A DNA stretch of 16,305 nucleotides from NCBI GenBank assembly GCA_035647815.1, contig DASRMR010000051.1, positions 1 through 16,305 of the forward strand, written 5' to 3'. Position 1 is the stretch's first letter. Each line of letters starts with the position of its first letter. Origin of the DNA: JAAYRQ01 sp035647815. GTDB taxonomy: Bacteria; Bacillota; Syntrophomonadia; Syntrophomonadales; Syntrophomonadaceae. The notes under the pieces were generated by a model that saw only the letters and a list, made by a program, of their open reading frames with translations, was not told the DNA's origin and did no database searches. Below are positions 8,189-14,489 of the stretch, piece by piece. Made by a program: the position numbers and the translations under genes.

Positions 8189-8229
8189 AAAGGCTGATAA
8201 TTTCTTTTATTTAGAAATTATCAGCCTTT
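8189..8229 (-). terminator. Intrinsic terminator of the MBL hydrolase gene
   Basis: AAAGGCTGATAATTTCT (8189-8205) and its exact complement (8213-8229) form a 17-bp stem with a seven-base loop. Read on the minus strand the stem ends in TTTTTTATATT, a good T-tract. It lies 33 nt past the stop of the MBL gene and 260 nt upstream of lutA1, so it separates the two units. Confidence 0.85.
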
Positions 8230-8262
8230 GAATATATTAGATTAAAATTGTCCTCAGTATCG

Positions 8263-9240
8263 TTAAACTAGACTATATACTATATGATTTTTAACCTTCT
8301 CCTTCTTCACTTTTCCTTTTCCCTCTAAATACTTCAAATGAGCTAAAGCTTCGCCAGTTGCAAACCATTTTTGGGGAGTAGGAAATTGATCGAAATCTTT
8401 ATAAGTTAAGTCCCACTTCATGCGCCTTGCTACTTCATAACCATTAAGCGAACCATCTTTTAGTATGATAATAATTTCCTTTAATCTCTTATCATGGTGC
8501 TCGATTAATTCGGCAATTCTCCCCTTAAGATCTGTAAATGTTACCCGATGTGCAGGTAGAACTAAATCAACTTCTAGTTCCCCTACTTTTTTTAGATATT
8601 TAATGTAATCAGCTAGGGCATCGTATTCATCAGTCCATATGGATATGTTAGGGGTAATTCTATATAAAATATGATCACCTGATATTAGAATCTTTTTATC
8701 AGCCTCATAAAGGCACATATGTCCTTTAGTATGACCAGGTGTATGAATACAAGTTAAGTTATAGTCACCTACTTTAATTACGTCCTGATCTTCTATATGG
8801 GTGAATTTGTCATAATTGTCATTGCGATATTTAAAGCCAGGATGTTTTCCTATGGCATCTTCATCAGCTGGAAAACCATTTAAAATGGCACTATCAAGTA
8901 AATATTGCCAGTCGTCACCCTTGGAAATGATTTTTGCATCAGTTTTGTGCGTATATACTTTGGTGTTTTCCCTTACTAAATTAGAAATATTACCAGAATG
9001 ATCTGAATGCATATGGGTTATGAAAAGATCTGTTTTTTCTAAATCAATATTTAATTCTTTTAATCCATTTAACATCGCTTCTAAACATTCGGGTCTATTC
9101 ATACCTGTATCGATGATTAGATTTCTATCATCAGATTTAATAATATAGGAATTTAAAGCTCTTAAAGGGTTGTTAGGTAAAGGTATCTCAAGCTTAAAAA
9201 GGTCGGGACGAATTTGTTCAATAATAGTAAAAGCCTCCAT
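8263..9240 (-). CDS. MBL-fold metallo-hydrolase with C-terminal winged-helix-like domain (LACTB2-like), copy 1
   Basis: This 325-aa cytoplasmic hydrolase has the metallo-beta-lactamase fold. The binuclear metal site is complete: THMHSDH (H76, H78, D80, H81), HTPGH (H170), SGDH (D189) and PAHR (H231). Residues about 245-325 (KEIIIILKDGSLNGYEVARR... ALAHLKYLEGKGKVKKE) look like the winged-helix tail found in LACTB2/glyoxalase-II-like proteins. Such enzymes hydrolyse thioesters, phosphodiesters or lactones; the substrate cannot be told apart here. The gene starts at ATG 9240 with a modest AGGA site 10 nt upstream. It stands alone, on the same strand as lutA1 but separated from it by its own terminator. 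A related MBL gene flanks lut copy 2. Confidence 0.88.
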   Translation of the reverse strand: MEAFTIIEQIRPDLFKLEIPLPNNPLRALNSYIIKSDDRNLIIDTGMNRPECLEAMLNGLKELNIDLEKTDLFITHMHSDHSGNISNLVRENTKVYTHKTDAKIISKGDDWQYLLDSAILNGFPADEDAIGKHPGFKYRNDNYDKFTHIEDQDVIKVGDYNLTCIHTPGHTKGHMCLYEADKKILISGDHILYRITPNISIWTDEYDALADYIKYLKKVGELEVDLVLPAHRVTFTDLKGRIAELIEHHDKRLKEIIIILKDGSLNGYEVARRMKWDLTYKDFDQFPTPQKWFATGEALAHLKYLEGKGKVKKEKVKNHIVYSLV

Positions 9241-9449
9241 TCAATGCTAATCCTAAAAATATAGTTTATTTAAAAAGTAATTATATCATATAATAAAGAA
9301 TGAGATAGATTAGGTCCAAAGCCTCAGTATATATAGTATTATATTTTCAATGAATATAATGTATATGATAACTTAAAAATACCTAAAGCTAAAATAAAAG
9401 CTCCTAGAAATATAAATACAAAATAACTAAGTTAAGGTAGGTATTAAAA
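9241..9449. promoter_or_regulatory. Divergent intergenic region between the MBL hydrolase and the small CPxC gene 1
   Basis: This 209-base, very AT-rich stretch must carry the promoters of both divergent genes. On the plus strand TATAAT at 9355-9360 is a candidate -10, without a clear -35. AAGGTAGG at 9434-9441, 8 nt before ATG 9450, is a clear ribosome binding site. No hairpin or repeat of note was seen. Confidence 0.35.
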
Positions 9450-9755
9450 ATGAGAGATAATGATTTAGCTAAATTACAAATCACATGTCCAAACTGTAAA
9501 AGATCCGCTAATGAGTATAACTGGACATTAAAAACTGCGGCATATTTTTCACAAAAAGATGAAACTTGCCCCACTGTAATTGGTGCACTACAAGCCATTC
9601 ATAATGGTGAAGGCGAGATGTACGAAGGATTTCGCATGTTTTGTCCCCTATGTAGTCGAGGAGTTAATATTGAAGAAATAGAAATTCCAGGTTTTGATGA
9701 AGTTGAAAAATATGTTCAAGAAGTCGGAGAAGATTATTGCGCAGCTTGGTTGTAA
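9450..9755 (+). CDS. Small double-CPxC protein, putative zinc ribbon, paralog 1
   Basis: I do not recognise this 101-aa family. Two knuckles, CPNC (13-16) and CPLC (65-68), could together bind one Zn or Fe as a zinc ribbon or rubredoxin-like site. Between them is NEYNWTL (21-27) followed by TA at 29-30 and PTV at 41-43. The C-terminus is acidic and looks helical (about 80-98). No signal peptide or membrane segment is seen. A gene of the same family lies directly opposite, ending 10 nt away; the two align without gaps through residue 79, with about 35% identity over the whole length, and keep all four cysteines. A good site (AAGGTAGG, 8-nt spacing) and the paralog make it a real gene. Possible roles are a metal- or redox-sensing accessory, or an assembly factor for the neighbouring Fe-S proteins; this is only inference. 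Confidence 0.85.
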   Translation: MRDNDLAKLQITCPNCKRSANEYNWTLKTAAYFSQKDETCPTVIGALQAIHNGEGEMYEGFRMFCPLCSRGVNIEEIEIPGFDEVEKYVQEVGEDYCAAWL

Positions 9756-9765
9756 TAATCCATCC

Positions 9766-10074
9766 TTAATATAGAAAATCAACATATTCTTGACTAACCT
9801 GCTTAGTATACTCTTCTATCTCTTCTTCTTTTGGCAAAGGCAACATCTTCTTCAAAAAAACTGATTCATGACAACGCGGACAATGAATTTTAAAATTCTC
9901 CCACTTTTTAAAATTCCCCCGTAGCATATCTAACATAATATAAGCTACGGTAGGAGTTTTTTTGCCTTTTACTGAGTATTTTGAAGCAGTCTCTAAAGTC
10001 CAATTATATTCATTTACCCAAAGTCCGCATTTCGGGCAATAGATAAGCAGTTCTGCATTTTCATCTTGACGCAT
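9766..10074 (-). CDS. Small double-CPxC protein, putative zinc ribbon, paralog 2 (lut2 operon)
   Basis: This 102-aa paralog of the preceding small protein has CPKC at 13-16 and CPRC at 65-68 at identical positions, NEYNWTL at 21-27, PTV at 41-43 and an acidic, helical-looking tail. It lacks the extra cysteines of paralog 1 (C40, C97), so only the two CPxC pairs are conserved. It starts at ATG 10074 with GGAGAAGGTGG about 6 nt upstream, and only 16 nt separate it from the lutC2 stop. It is therefore the fourth gene of the lutA2-B2-C2 operon and probably made with those proteins. The family and function are not recognised; co-operonic position suggests work with the Lut-type complex. No terminator was seen after its stop. 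Confidence 0.86.
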   Translation of the reverse strand: MRQDENAELLIYCPKCGLWVNEYNWTLETASKYSVKGKKTPTVAYIMLDMLRGNFKKWENFKIHCPRCHESVFLKKMLPLPKEEEIEEYTKQVSQEYVDFLY

Positions 10075-10090
10075 TCGACTCCACCTTCTC

Positions 10091-10732
10091 CTAAATCTGT
10101 TTTACAACTATAATAAACATCTGTTTTGGCCCATTTATGCCTAAGCCAATTTGTGCATCTGTATCTGCTGCAGGAGTTATTCCTGTAATAATACTATAAG
10201 CAGAAGGAAGTTTAATCTCCGGCTCGATTATATTAGCAATCATATTTATATTTTCGAGAATTTGTTCAGATTTTATAATACAAATATAAATTGGAGGAGC
10301 TAGTGATATCAATCTTTCATTATAATCTGAGTGATCTAAAACTAGTGAGCCTGTCTCAGCAATAGCATATAGACAACTAGTAATTCCTATATTGCTCTCA
10401 AATATGTTTTTTTCATAAGTAATCACACTATCTACTCGCGCTTCAATCGATTCCCGTTGCTCTTCACTGACTAGATTAGGAATTTGCAAACTTTTAATTA
10501 AGTCCTCACTAGAATATATTATGTTACCAGGATGATCAGTAATTATTTCTTTTATTCTAGCTTTAACCTCTTCCATATCTTTTACTATAAATATTTTAGC
10601 CCCTGCAGCAGTAGCTTTTTGAGCAAATACTTCTACACTCCCCTTATTAATTCCGGGCATTTTCACCTTCATTTTGCTAGGAGTTGAAGGAGAATAGCTT
10701 TTCAGTCTATCTAGAATCTTTTGTCTACTCAT
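10091..10732 (-). CDS. lutC: LutC-like LUD-domain protein, copy 2 (divergent motifs)
   Basis: This 213-aa LUD protein is paralogous to the one at 5087-5734 over its whole length. AETGS (125-129) and NERLISLAP (138-146) are kept. The C-terminal signature is altered: where copy 1 has GVSRTADV and GMHGP, this protein has GITPAADT (184-191) and GINGP (198-202), so the S-R-T part and the His are lost. It may be a structural or re-purposed subunit rather than a standard LutC. The ATG at 10732 overlaps lutB2 by 8 nt (ATGAGTAG), the same junction as in copy 1, and the small CPxC gene follows after 16 nt. Confidence 0.85.
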   Translation of the reverse strand: MSRQKILDRLKSYSPSTPSKMKVKMPGINKGSVEVFAQKATAAGAKIFIVKDMEEVKARIKEIITDHPGNIIYSSEDLIKSLQIPNLVSEEQRESIEARVDSVITYEKNIFESNIGITSCLYAIAETGSLVLDHSDYNERLISLAPPIYICIIKSEQILENINMIANIIEPEIKLPSAYSIITGITPAADTDAQIGLGINGPKQMFIIVVKQI

Positions 10733-12188
10733 CTTCCTTAACCTCCTTTGCTGTCCGGAATCCTTCTTCTTGCCAATATGCTCTGAAACTCTGGCTCGGT
10801 ATTTCTGGTAAATCCCTAGCTATAAACCAACTAGCTAAAGGCATCGGCATTTTTTCAATATAATTATCGGTAACAAAGTTTTTAGTATAAGCTCGTAAAC
10901 CTGCTAGCGCTCTTTCATATCGTTTATTATTATCCATGCCTTTAGCAATAGATTCAAACATCATTTTGTTCCATATGTTACTAGTAGCCTCATATTCTTT
11001 ATCACCACTAGCCTTCAACTGTCTATATCGTTGAAAAAAGTCAAGATGAGGAATCTCTACTGGACAAGTTTCCATACATGCACCACAAAGAGTACATGCC
11101 TGATAAAGATGTTTCGTTTCATCAAGCCCTAATAAAAGTGGCATCAAAACTGTCCCTGAGGGACCTGGATAAGGATTGCCATATGGATATGCACCGATGC
11201 GTAAGTAAACGGGGCATTTAACTGCACACCTACCACACCTTATACAACGCAAGGCCTCCCTAAATTCATCATCTAAATATACTTCTGATCTTCCATTATC
11301 AACTATAATTACATAGACTTCGCGAGGACCATCTTTTTCCTCTTTCTTAGCAGGTCCATTAAGAAGTGATACATAAGTAGTTATAGATTGCCCAGTACAA
11401 TTACGAGATATTAAACTGCTAAGGTAAAATGCATCATCTAAATTAGCACAAACCTTTTCTATACTCATTATAGCCACATGAACCTTAGGCGCTGATGTTG
11501 ACCAGCGAATATTTCCCTCATTTTCTAGCAACAGTAAACTTCCCGTAGAAGCAACAGCAAAGTTTACCCCCGTTATACCCATATCAGCTTGCTTAAACTT
11601 AGTTCGCAAAAATTCTCGTATATAGTCAACTACCTCGCTAGCTTCATTTGTATGGGGCATATTCTGTCTATGATTTAATATCTCAACTATCTCAGACAGA
11701 TCTAAATTAAGAGTCGGAATTGCTGTATTAAAACGAATAGTATCATTTTGCAGGGCTATAAATCCTTCTAAATCACCTTCGTGAAGTGTTGTCTTAGTTC
11801 TACTTTTGATATAGTTTGCTAAATCAATTTCTTCCATTAGCATTGATTTACCTTTAGTTATAGTCTTGACCTCATGTTCTTCTATTATTTCTTCCACCAT
11901 TTGACAAGCTTCTTCTCCATTTTCAGCCCATAATACATTCATTCCATTTAAAGTAGCATTTAATTCAAACCATTCTAATAATTCCGCTAGATTTTGTAAG
12001 TTGTTATGACGAATATTTCCGGCTATCTCTCTCGCCTTATCCTGCTCGCTATAATCACCGTAATAAGACATAGCAGTATCACATAAATCGTTGGCCACAC
12101 TAGCTAGCATAACTCTATTATTACTCTGCTCTTGTTCCGCTACTTCCTCTCGGGCAACTTTTCTAAACATACGAGGACTCAATTTCAT
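10725..12188 (-). CDS. lutB: LutB-like LUD / di-[4Fe-4S] oxidoreductase, copy 2
   Basis: This 487-aa protein has the same length as copy 1 and aligns with it without visible gaps. [4Fe-4S] quartets are C315/318/321/325 and C365/368/371/375, and the C-terminal tail has ARDLPEIPSQSFR. The LUD core keeps TKGKSM (111-116), HEGDL (136-140), GITGVNFAVASTGS (204-217) and NEGNIRWST (223-231). The loop that reads GEFIVQ...PPVHIVAPA in copy 1 reads EGFIALQ...TIRFNTAIP here, so the Pro-x-His element of the LUD family is gone. Cys339 of copy 1 is Pro here. It starts at ATG 12188, with a 4-nt ATGA overlap with lutA2. The domain order implies the same electron-transfer role as LutB; the substrate may differ. 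Confidence 0.9.
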   Translation of the reverse strand: MKLSPRMFRKVAREEVAEQEQSNNRVMLASVANDLCDTAMSYYGDYSEQDKAREIAGNIRHNNLQNLAELLEWFELNATLNGMNVLWAENGEEACQMVEEIIEEHEVKTITKGKSMLMEEIDLANYIKSRTKTTLHEGDLEGFIALQNDTIRFNTAIPTLNLDLSEIVEILNHRQNMPHTNEASEVVDYIREFLRTKFKQADMGITGVNFAVASTGSLLLLENEGNIRWSTSAPKVHVAIMSIEKVCANLDDAFYLSSLISRNCTGQSITTYVSLLNGPAKKEEKDGPREVYVIIVDNGRSEVYLDDEFREALRCIRCGRCAVKCPVYLRIGAYPYGNPYPGPSGTVLMPLLLGLDETKHLYQACTLCGACMETCPVEIPHLDFFQRYRQLKASGDKEYEATSNIWNKMMFESIAKGMDNNKRYERALAGLRAYTKNFVTDNYIEKMPMPLASWFIARDLPEIPSQSFRAYWQEEGFRTAKEVKEDE

Positions 12189-12925
12189 AACTTAGCCCCC
12201 CTTTCAATATTCTCAGCTAAAAATGAAACTATATGTTTTGCTTGGTATCCAGGATGATACCGATGTAAATATCCATTAATGTTAAGTAAACAATTAGGTT
12301 CTGCTAATACTAATACTTGTGCCCCACTAGCAATAAAATTCTTTGCTTTATCCCGCACTATTGACTCTGAAATATATGGATACTTAATAGAAAACTCTCC
12401 CCCAAAACCACAACATTCTTCAGCACTATTTAAAGGCACTAATTCGATATCTTGAACTGCAGCCAACATCTGTATAGGTTGTTCCTTTACTCCTAAAGCT
12501 CTTAATAAATGACAACTGTTATGATAGGCAACTTTTCCAGCGAATCCTGCTTTTACATCTACTATTCCAGCAACATCGACCATAAATTGAGAAAATTCAA
12601 ACACCTTTTCTGATAATTTTAATGCCCGCTCTAGCCAATCTGGTTCATCAGCTAAGATTTTTGGGTATTCATTTTTAACCATATTAACACACGATCCTGA
12701 AAGACTTACTATCTGCTCGTCATGTTCAAAGATTTCAATAAATTTTTTCGCTGCATTTTTAGCCTCTTTAATATATCCTGATGTGTAAAATGGTTGTCCA
12801 CAACAAGTTTGTTCATCATGGTAAACAAGGTCAAAACCTAATCTAGTCATCAAATTAACCATATCTTTACCTATATCAACTAATATGGCATCGACTGAAC
12901 ATGGAATAAATAAAGAAACTTTCAC
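12185..12925 (-). CDS. lutA: LutA-like CCG-domain Fe-S protein, copy 2
   Basis: This 246-aa protein has two CCG domains with every cysteine at the same residue number as in copy 1: C9, C41/C42, C79, C138, C171/C172 and C212 (here EPNCLLNI). The start is GTG 12925, giving MKVSLFIPC, with the site AGGGGGG at 5-nt effective spacing; an ATG two bases upstream of it runs straight into TGA and is not used. Its length is close to B. subtilis LutA (about 238 aa). It is the first gene of a four-gene operon with lutB2, lutC2 and the small CPxC gene. It should provide cysteine-ligated clusters that take electrons from the LUD subunits. Confidence 0.9.
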   Translation of the reverse strand: MKVSLFIPCSVDAILVDIGKDMVNLMTRLGFDLVYHDEQTCCGQPFYTSGYIKEAKNAAKKFIEIFEHDEQIVSLSGSCVNMVKNEYPKILADEPDWLERALKLSEKVFEFSQFMVDVAGIVDVKAGFAGKVAYHNSCHLLRALGVKEQPIQMLAAVQDIELVPLNSAEECCGFGGEFSIKYPYISESIVRDKAKNFIASGAQVLVLAEPNCLLNINGYLHRYHPGYQAKHIVSFLAENIERGAKL

Positions 12926-13120
12926 ATAATCCCCCCTAATATTTAAAAATACCTATTTTTTAGACATTTCCCCTTATTTTAATTATAGACAAGATAAACA
13001 AATAATGGTACTAAGTAAAGCTAGTTCTTAGACTTTAATTTATAATTGGGGTTAAAGTTGAGAATTTTAACTATTGTTGCTACAATTTTTAAAAGTGTGT
13101 ATAGGAGTTGTCAGATAAAA
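12926..13120. promoter_or_regulatory. Divergent promoter region between lut copy 2 and the second MBL gene
   Basis: This 195-base AT-rich region must drive lutA2 leftward and the MBL gene rightward. Candidate -10 hexamers are TATAAT at 12987-12982 (minus strand) and TATAAT at 13041-13046 (plus strand); neither has a convincing -35. On the minus strand AAGGGGAAATG begins a five-codon ORF (12967-12953, MSKK then TAG) upstream of lutA2. An ORF start at TTG 13046 is possible for the MBL gene but lacks a ribosome binding site. No strong operator palindrome was found. Confidence 0.35.
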
Positions 13121-14002
13121 ATGTTGAAACCAATTACTAATAACTTCTTCTTTGTTGAGGCACCTAATAAAGCAAGATTCCCTTATTGTCACTGTCTATT
13201 AATCAAAGATGAGCTAAATGTTTTAATTGATACAGGTTGTGGTGCAGAACAAGTTTCCTTTTTAAATAAGGAAGGTATAGATATAATTATAAACTCCCAT
13301 TTTCATGAAGATCATATACTTAATAATAACTCCTTTGAAAATTCGGAAGTTTGGGCACATACAGCTGATGCACCCGCCATAAGATCTATGGATACTTTTA
13401 TGCAATATTATGGTTTTGACCAATTTAACACCCTAGAACTAGGACAAAGTTTTATAGATTCCATAAAGCTAAAACCTTCTAAAGTTGAGCGGGAAATTAT
13501 AGCTAATGAAGAACTAGACTTTGGTAAAATTAAATTACAGGTTATACATACACCTGGCCATACACCTGGCCATTGCTGTTTTTATGAAGAAAAAAACGGA
13601 CTCCTATTCCTCGGCGATATAGATCTAAGTACTTTCGGGCCTTGGTATGGACATATATGCAGTGATCTAGATGATTTTATAGATTCCATCCAAACATGTA
13701 TTGCTTTAGATCCTAATATTGCTATATCTGGTCACAAAGGTGTTTTTACAAATAACATAAAATCACTCTTAAATAAGTATCTAGATACTATATACATAAA
13801 AGAAGATATGATATTAAAAGCCTTGATTACGCCCCAAACCCTTGATGAACTTACTAACAAACAAATGTTTTATGGGAAACATTTAGTATTAGACCCATTA
13901 TTTTGGATTATGGAGAAAATGGCTATTATAAACCATATAAAACGTTTGATAAAACATAATTTAGTCGAAAATCAAGATGATTTATACTATTTAAAAGGTT
14001 AA
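13121..14002 (+). CDS. MBL-fold metallo-hydrolase with C-terminal winged-helix-like domain, copy 2
   Basis: This 293-aa MBL hydrolase has an intact metal site: SHFHEDH (H60, H62, D64, H65), HTPGH (H147), LGDID (D166) and SGHKG (H205). Residues about 215-293 form a helical, winged-helix-like tail (MILKALITPQTLDEL... INHIKRLIKHNLVENQDDLYYL). ATG 13121 is chosen because the MBL core begins at once after it; AGGAG at 13103-13107 is a rather distant site (13 nt). An in-frame TTG at 13046 would add 25 residues without MBL character. It diverges from lutA2 and is only loosely similar to the MBL protein at 8263-9240, but shares its architecture. The likely activity is hydrolysis of a thioester or related bond; the substrate is unknown. 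Confidence 0.86.
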   Translation: MLKPITNNFFFVEAPNKARFPYCHCLLIKDELNVLIDTGCGAEQVSFLNKEGIDIIINSHFHEDHILNNNSFENSEVWAHTADAPAIRSMDTFMQYYGFDQFNTLELGQSFIDSIKLKPSKVEREIIANEELDFGKIKLQVIHTPGHTPGHCCFYEEKNGLLFLGDIDLSTFGPWYGHICSDLDDFIDSIQTCIALDPNIAISGHKGVFTNNIKSLLNKYLDTIYIKEDMILKALITPQTLDELTNKQMFYGKHLVLDPLFWIMEKMAIINHIKRLIKHNLVENQDDLYYLKG

Positions 14003-14033
14003 TATTATTATACCAGTAATTTAGGAGGCTAAA

Positions 14034-14144
14034 ATAGAAAAATCCCTTCTGAAAATAAACCAATTAATTGTTAAGAATGATGAAGGAAAACTAGTTAAAG
14101 AGCAAGCTGCATTTTCTGCAAACAACTTACAGCGTCATTCTTAA
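14034..14144 (+). pseudogene. Possible remnant of a small gene with a lost start codon
   Basis: AGGAGG at 14023-14028 is a textbook ribosome binding site, but five bases later the codon is ATA, not ATG. The frame then stays open for 36 codons (IEKSLLKINQLIVKNDEGKL...) with a normal, soluble-protein composition until TAA at 14142-14144, inside the interspersed repeat. It may be a gene whose start mutated and whose 3' part was replaced by the repeat, or initiation at AUA, or chance. I recognise no family. Confidence 0.3.
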
Positions 14145-14213
14145 CGCCTAAATTTGTCATTCTGAACGCAGTGAAGGATGACACCCCACAAGATTCTTCG
14201 CTATCGCTCAGAA
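14134..14213. repeat. Degenerate interspersed palindromic repeat (GTCATTCTGA.CG type)
   Basis: GTCATTCTTAACGC (14134-14147) recurs with one change at 14156-14169. The second unit begins an imperfect inverted repeat: TTCTGAACGCAGTGAAGGAT (14160-14179) against ATTCTTCGCTATCGCTCAGAA (14193-14213). This resembles the short GTCATTCTGAGCG...CGCTCAGAATGAC repeats scattered through many bacterial genomes. It is more GC-rich than its surroundings, has no coding capacity and lacks its right end. Whether it is mobile cannot be judged from one copy. Confidence 0.6.
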
Positions 14214-14489
14214 ATACAGAACTACCACAGCGCAGTTTATAAACAACGCGAATATATCAAAAGAGGCTTACTCTAAAATCGGAGAAATTAAGTAAACAAA
14301 CTTTTTATGATTACTAAAAGGGATTATCACATTAAGTCGAGAATATATAGACTAATGTATTAAATCCCTCTTTTTGTTTTATTTTGGTTTTTATTGTCTA
14401 CGCCATATATTCACACTTACAAAATCAGCATTTTAGATACCCTAGAGGGATTAGATCTGATGAAGTAAAAAATATGTGGAGGTATGCTA
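14214..14489 (+). terminator. Non-coding gap with a terminator-like hairpin (stem 14319-14369)
   Basis: AGGGATT (14319-14325) pairs with AATCCCT (14363-14369), and ATTA-AGTC (14331-14338) with GACTAAT (14350-14356), with an internal mismatch region. A T-rich tail follows (CTTTTTGTTTTATTTT, 14370-14385). On the plus strand this works as a terminator for read-through from upstream, or as an attenuator for the acyl-CoA synthetase. No T-box or other riboswitch consensus was seen. The remaining bases up to the ribosome binding site GGAGG (14478-14482) show no gene. Confidence 0.5.

Noticed and set aside
13547..13573. Exact 12-nt tandem repeat (CATACACCTGGC twice) in the second MBL gene
   Set aside because: It encodes HTPGHTPGH, the usual MBL motif, which repeats at the protein level throughout the family; identical codons are not surprising.
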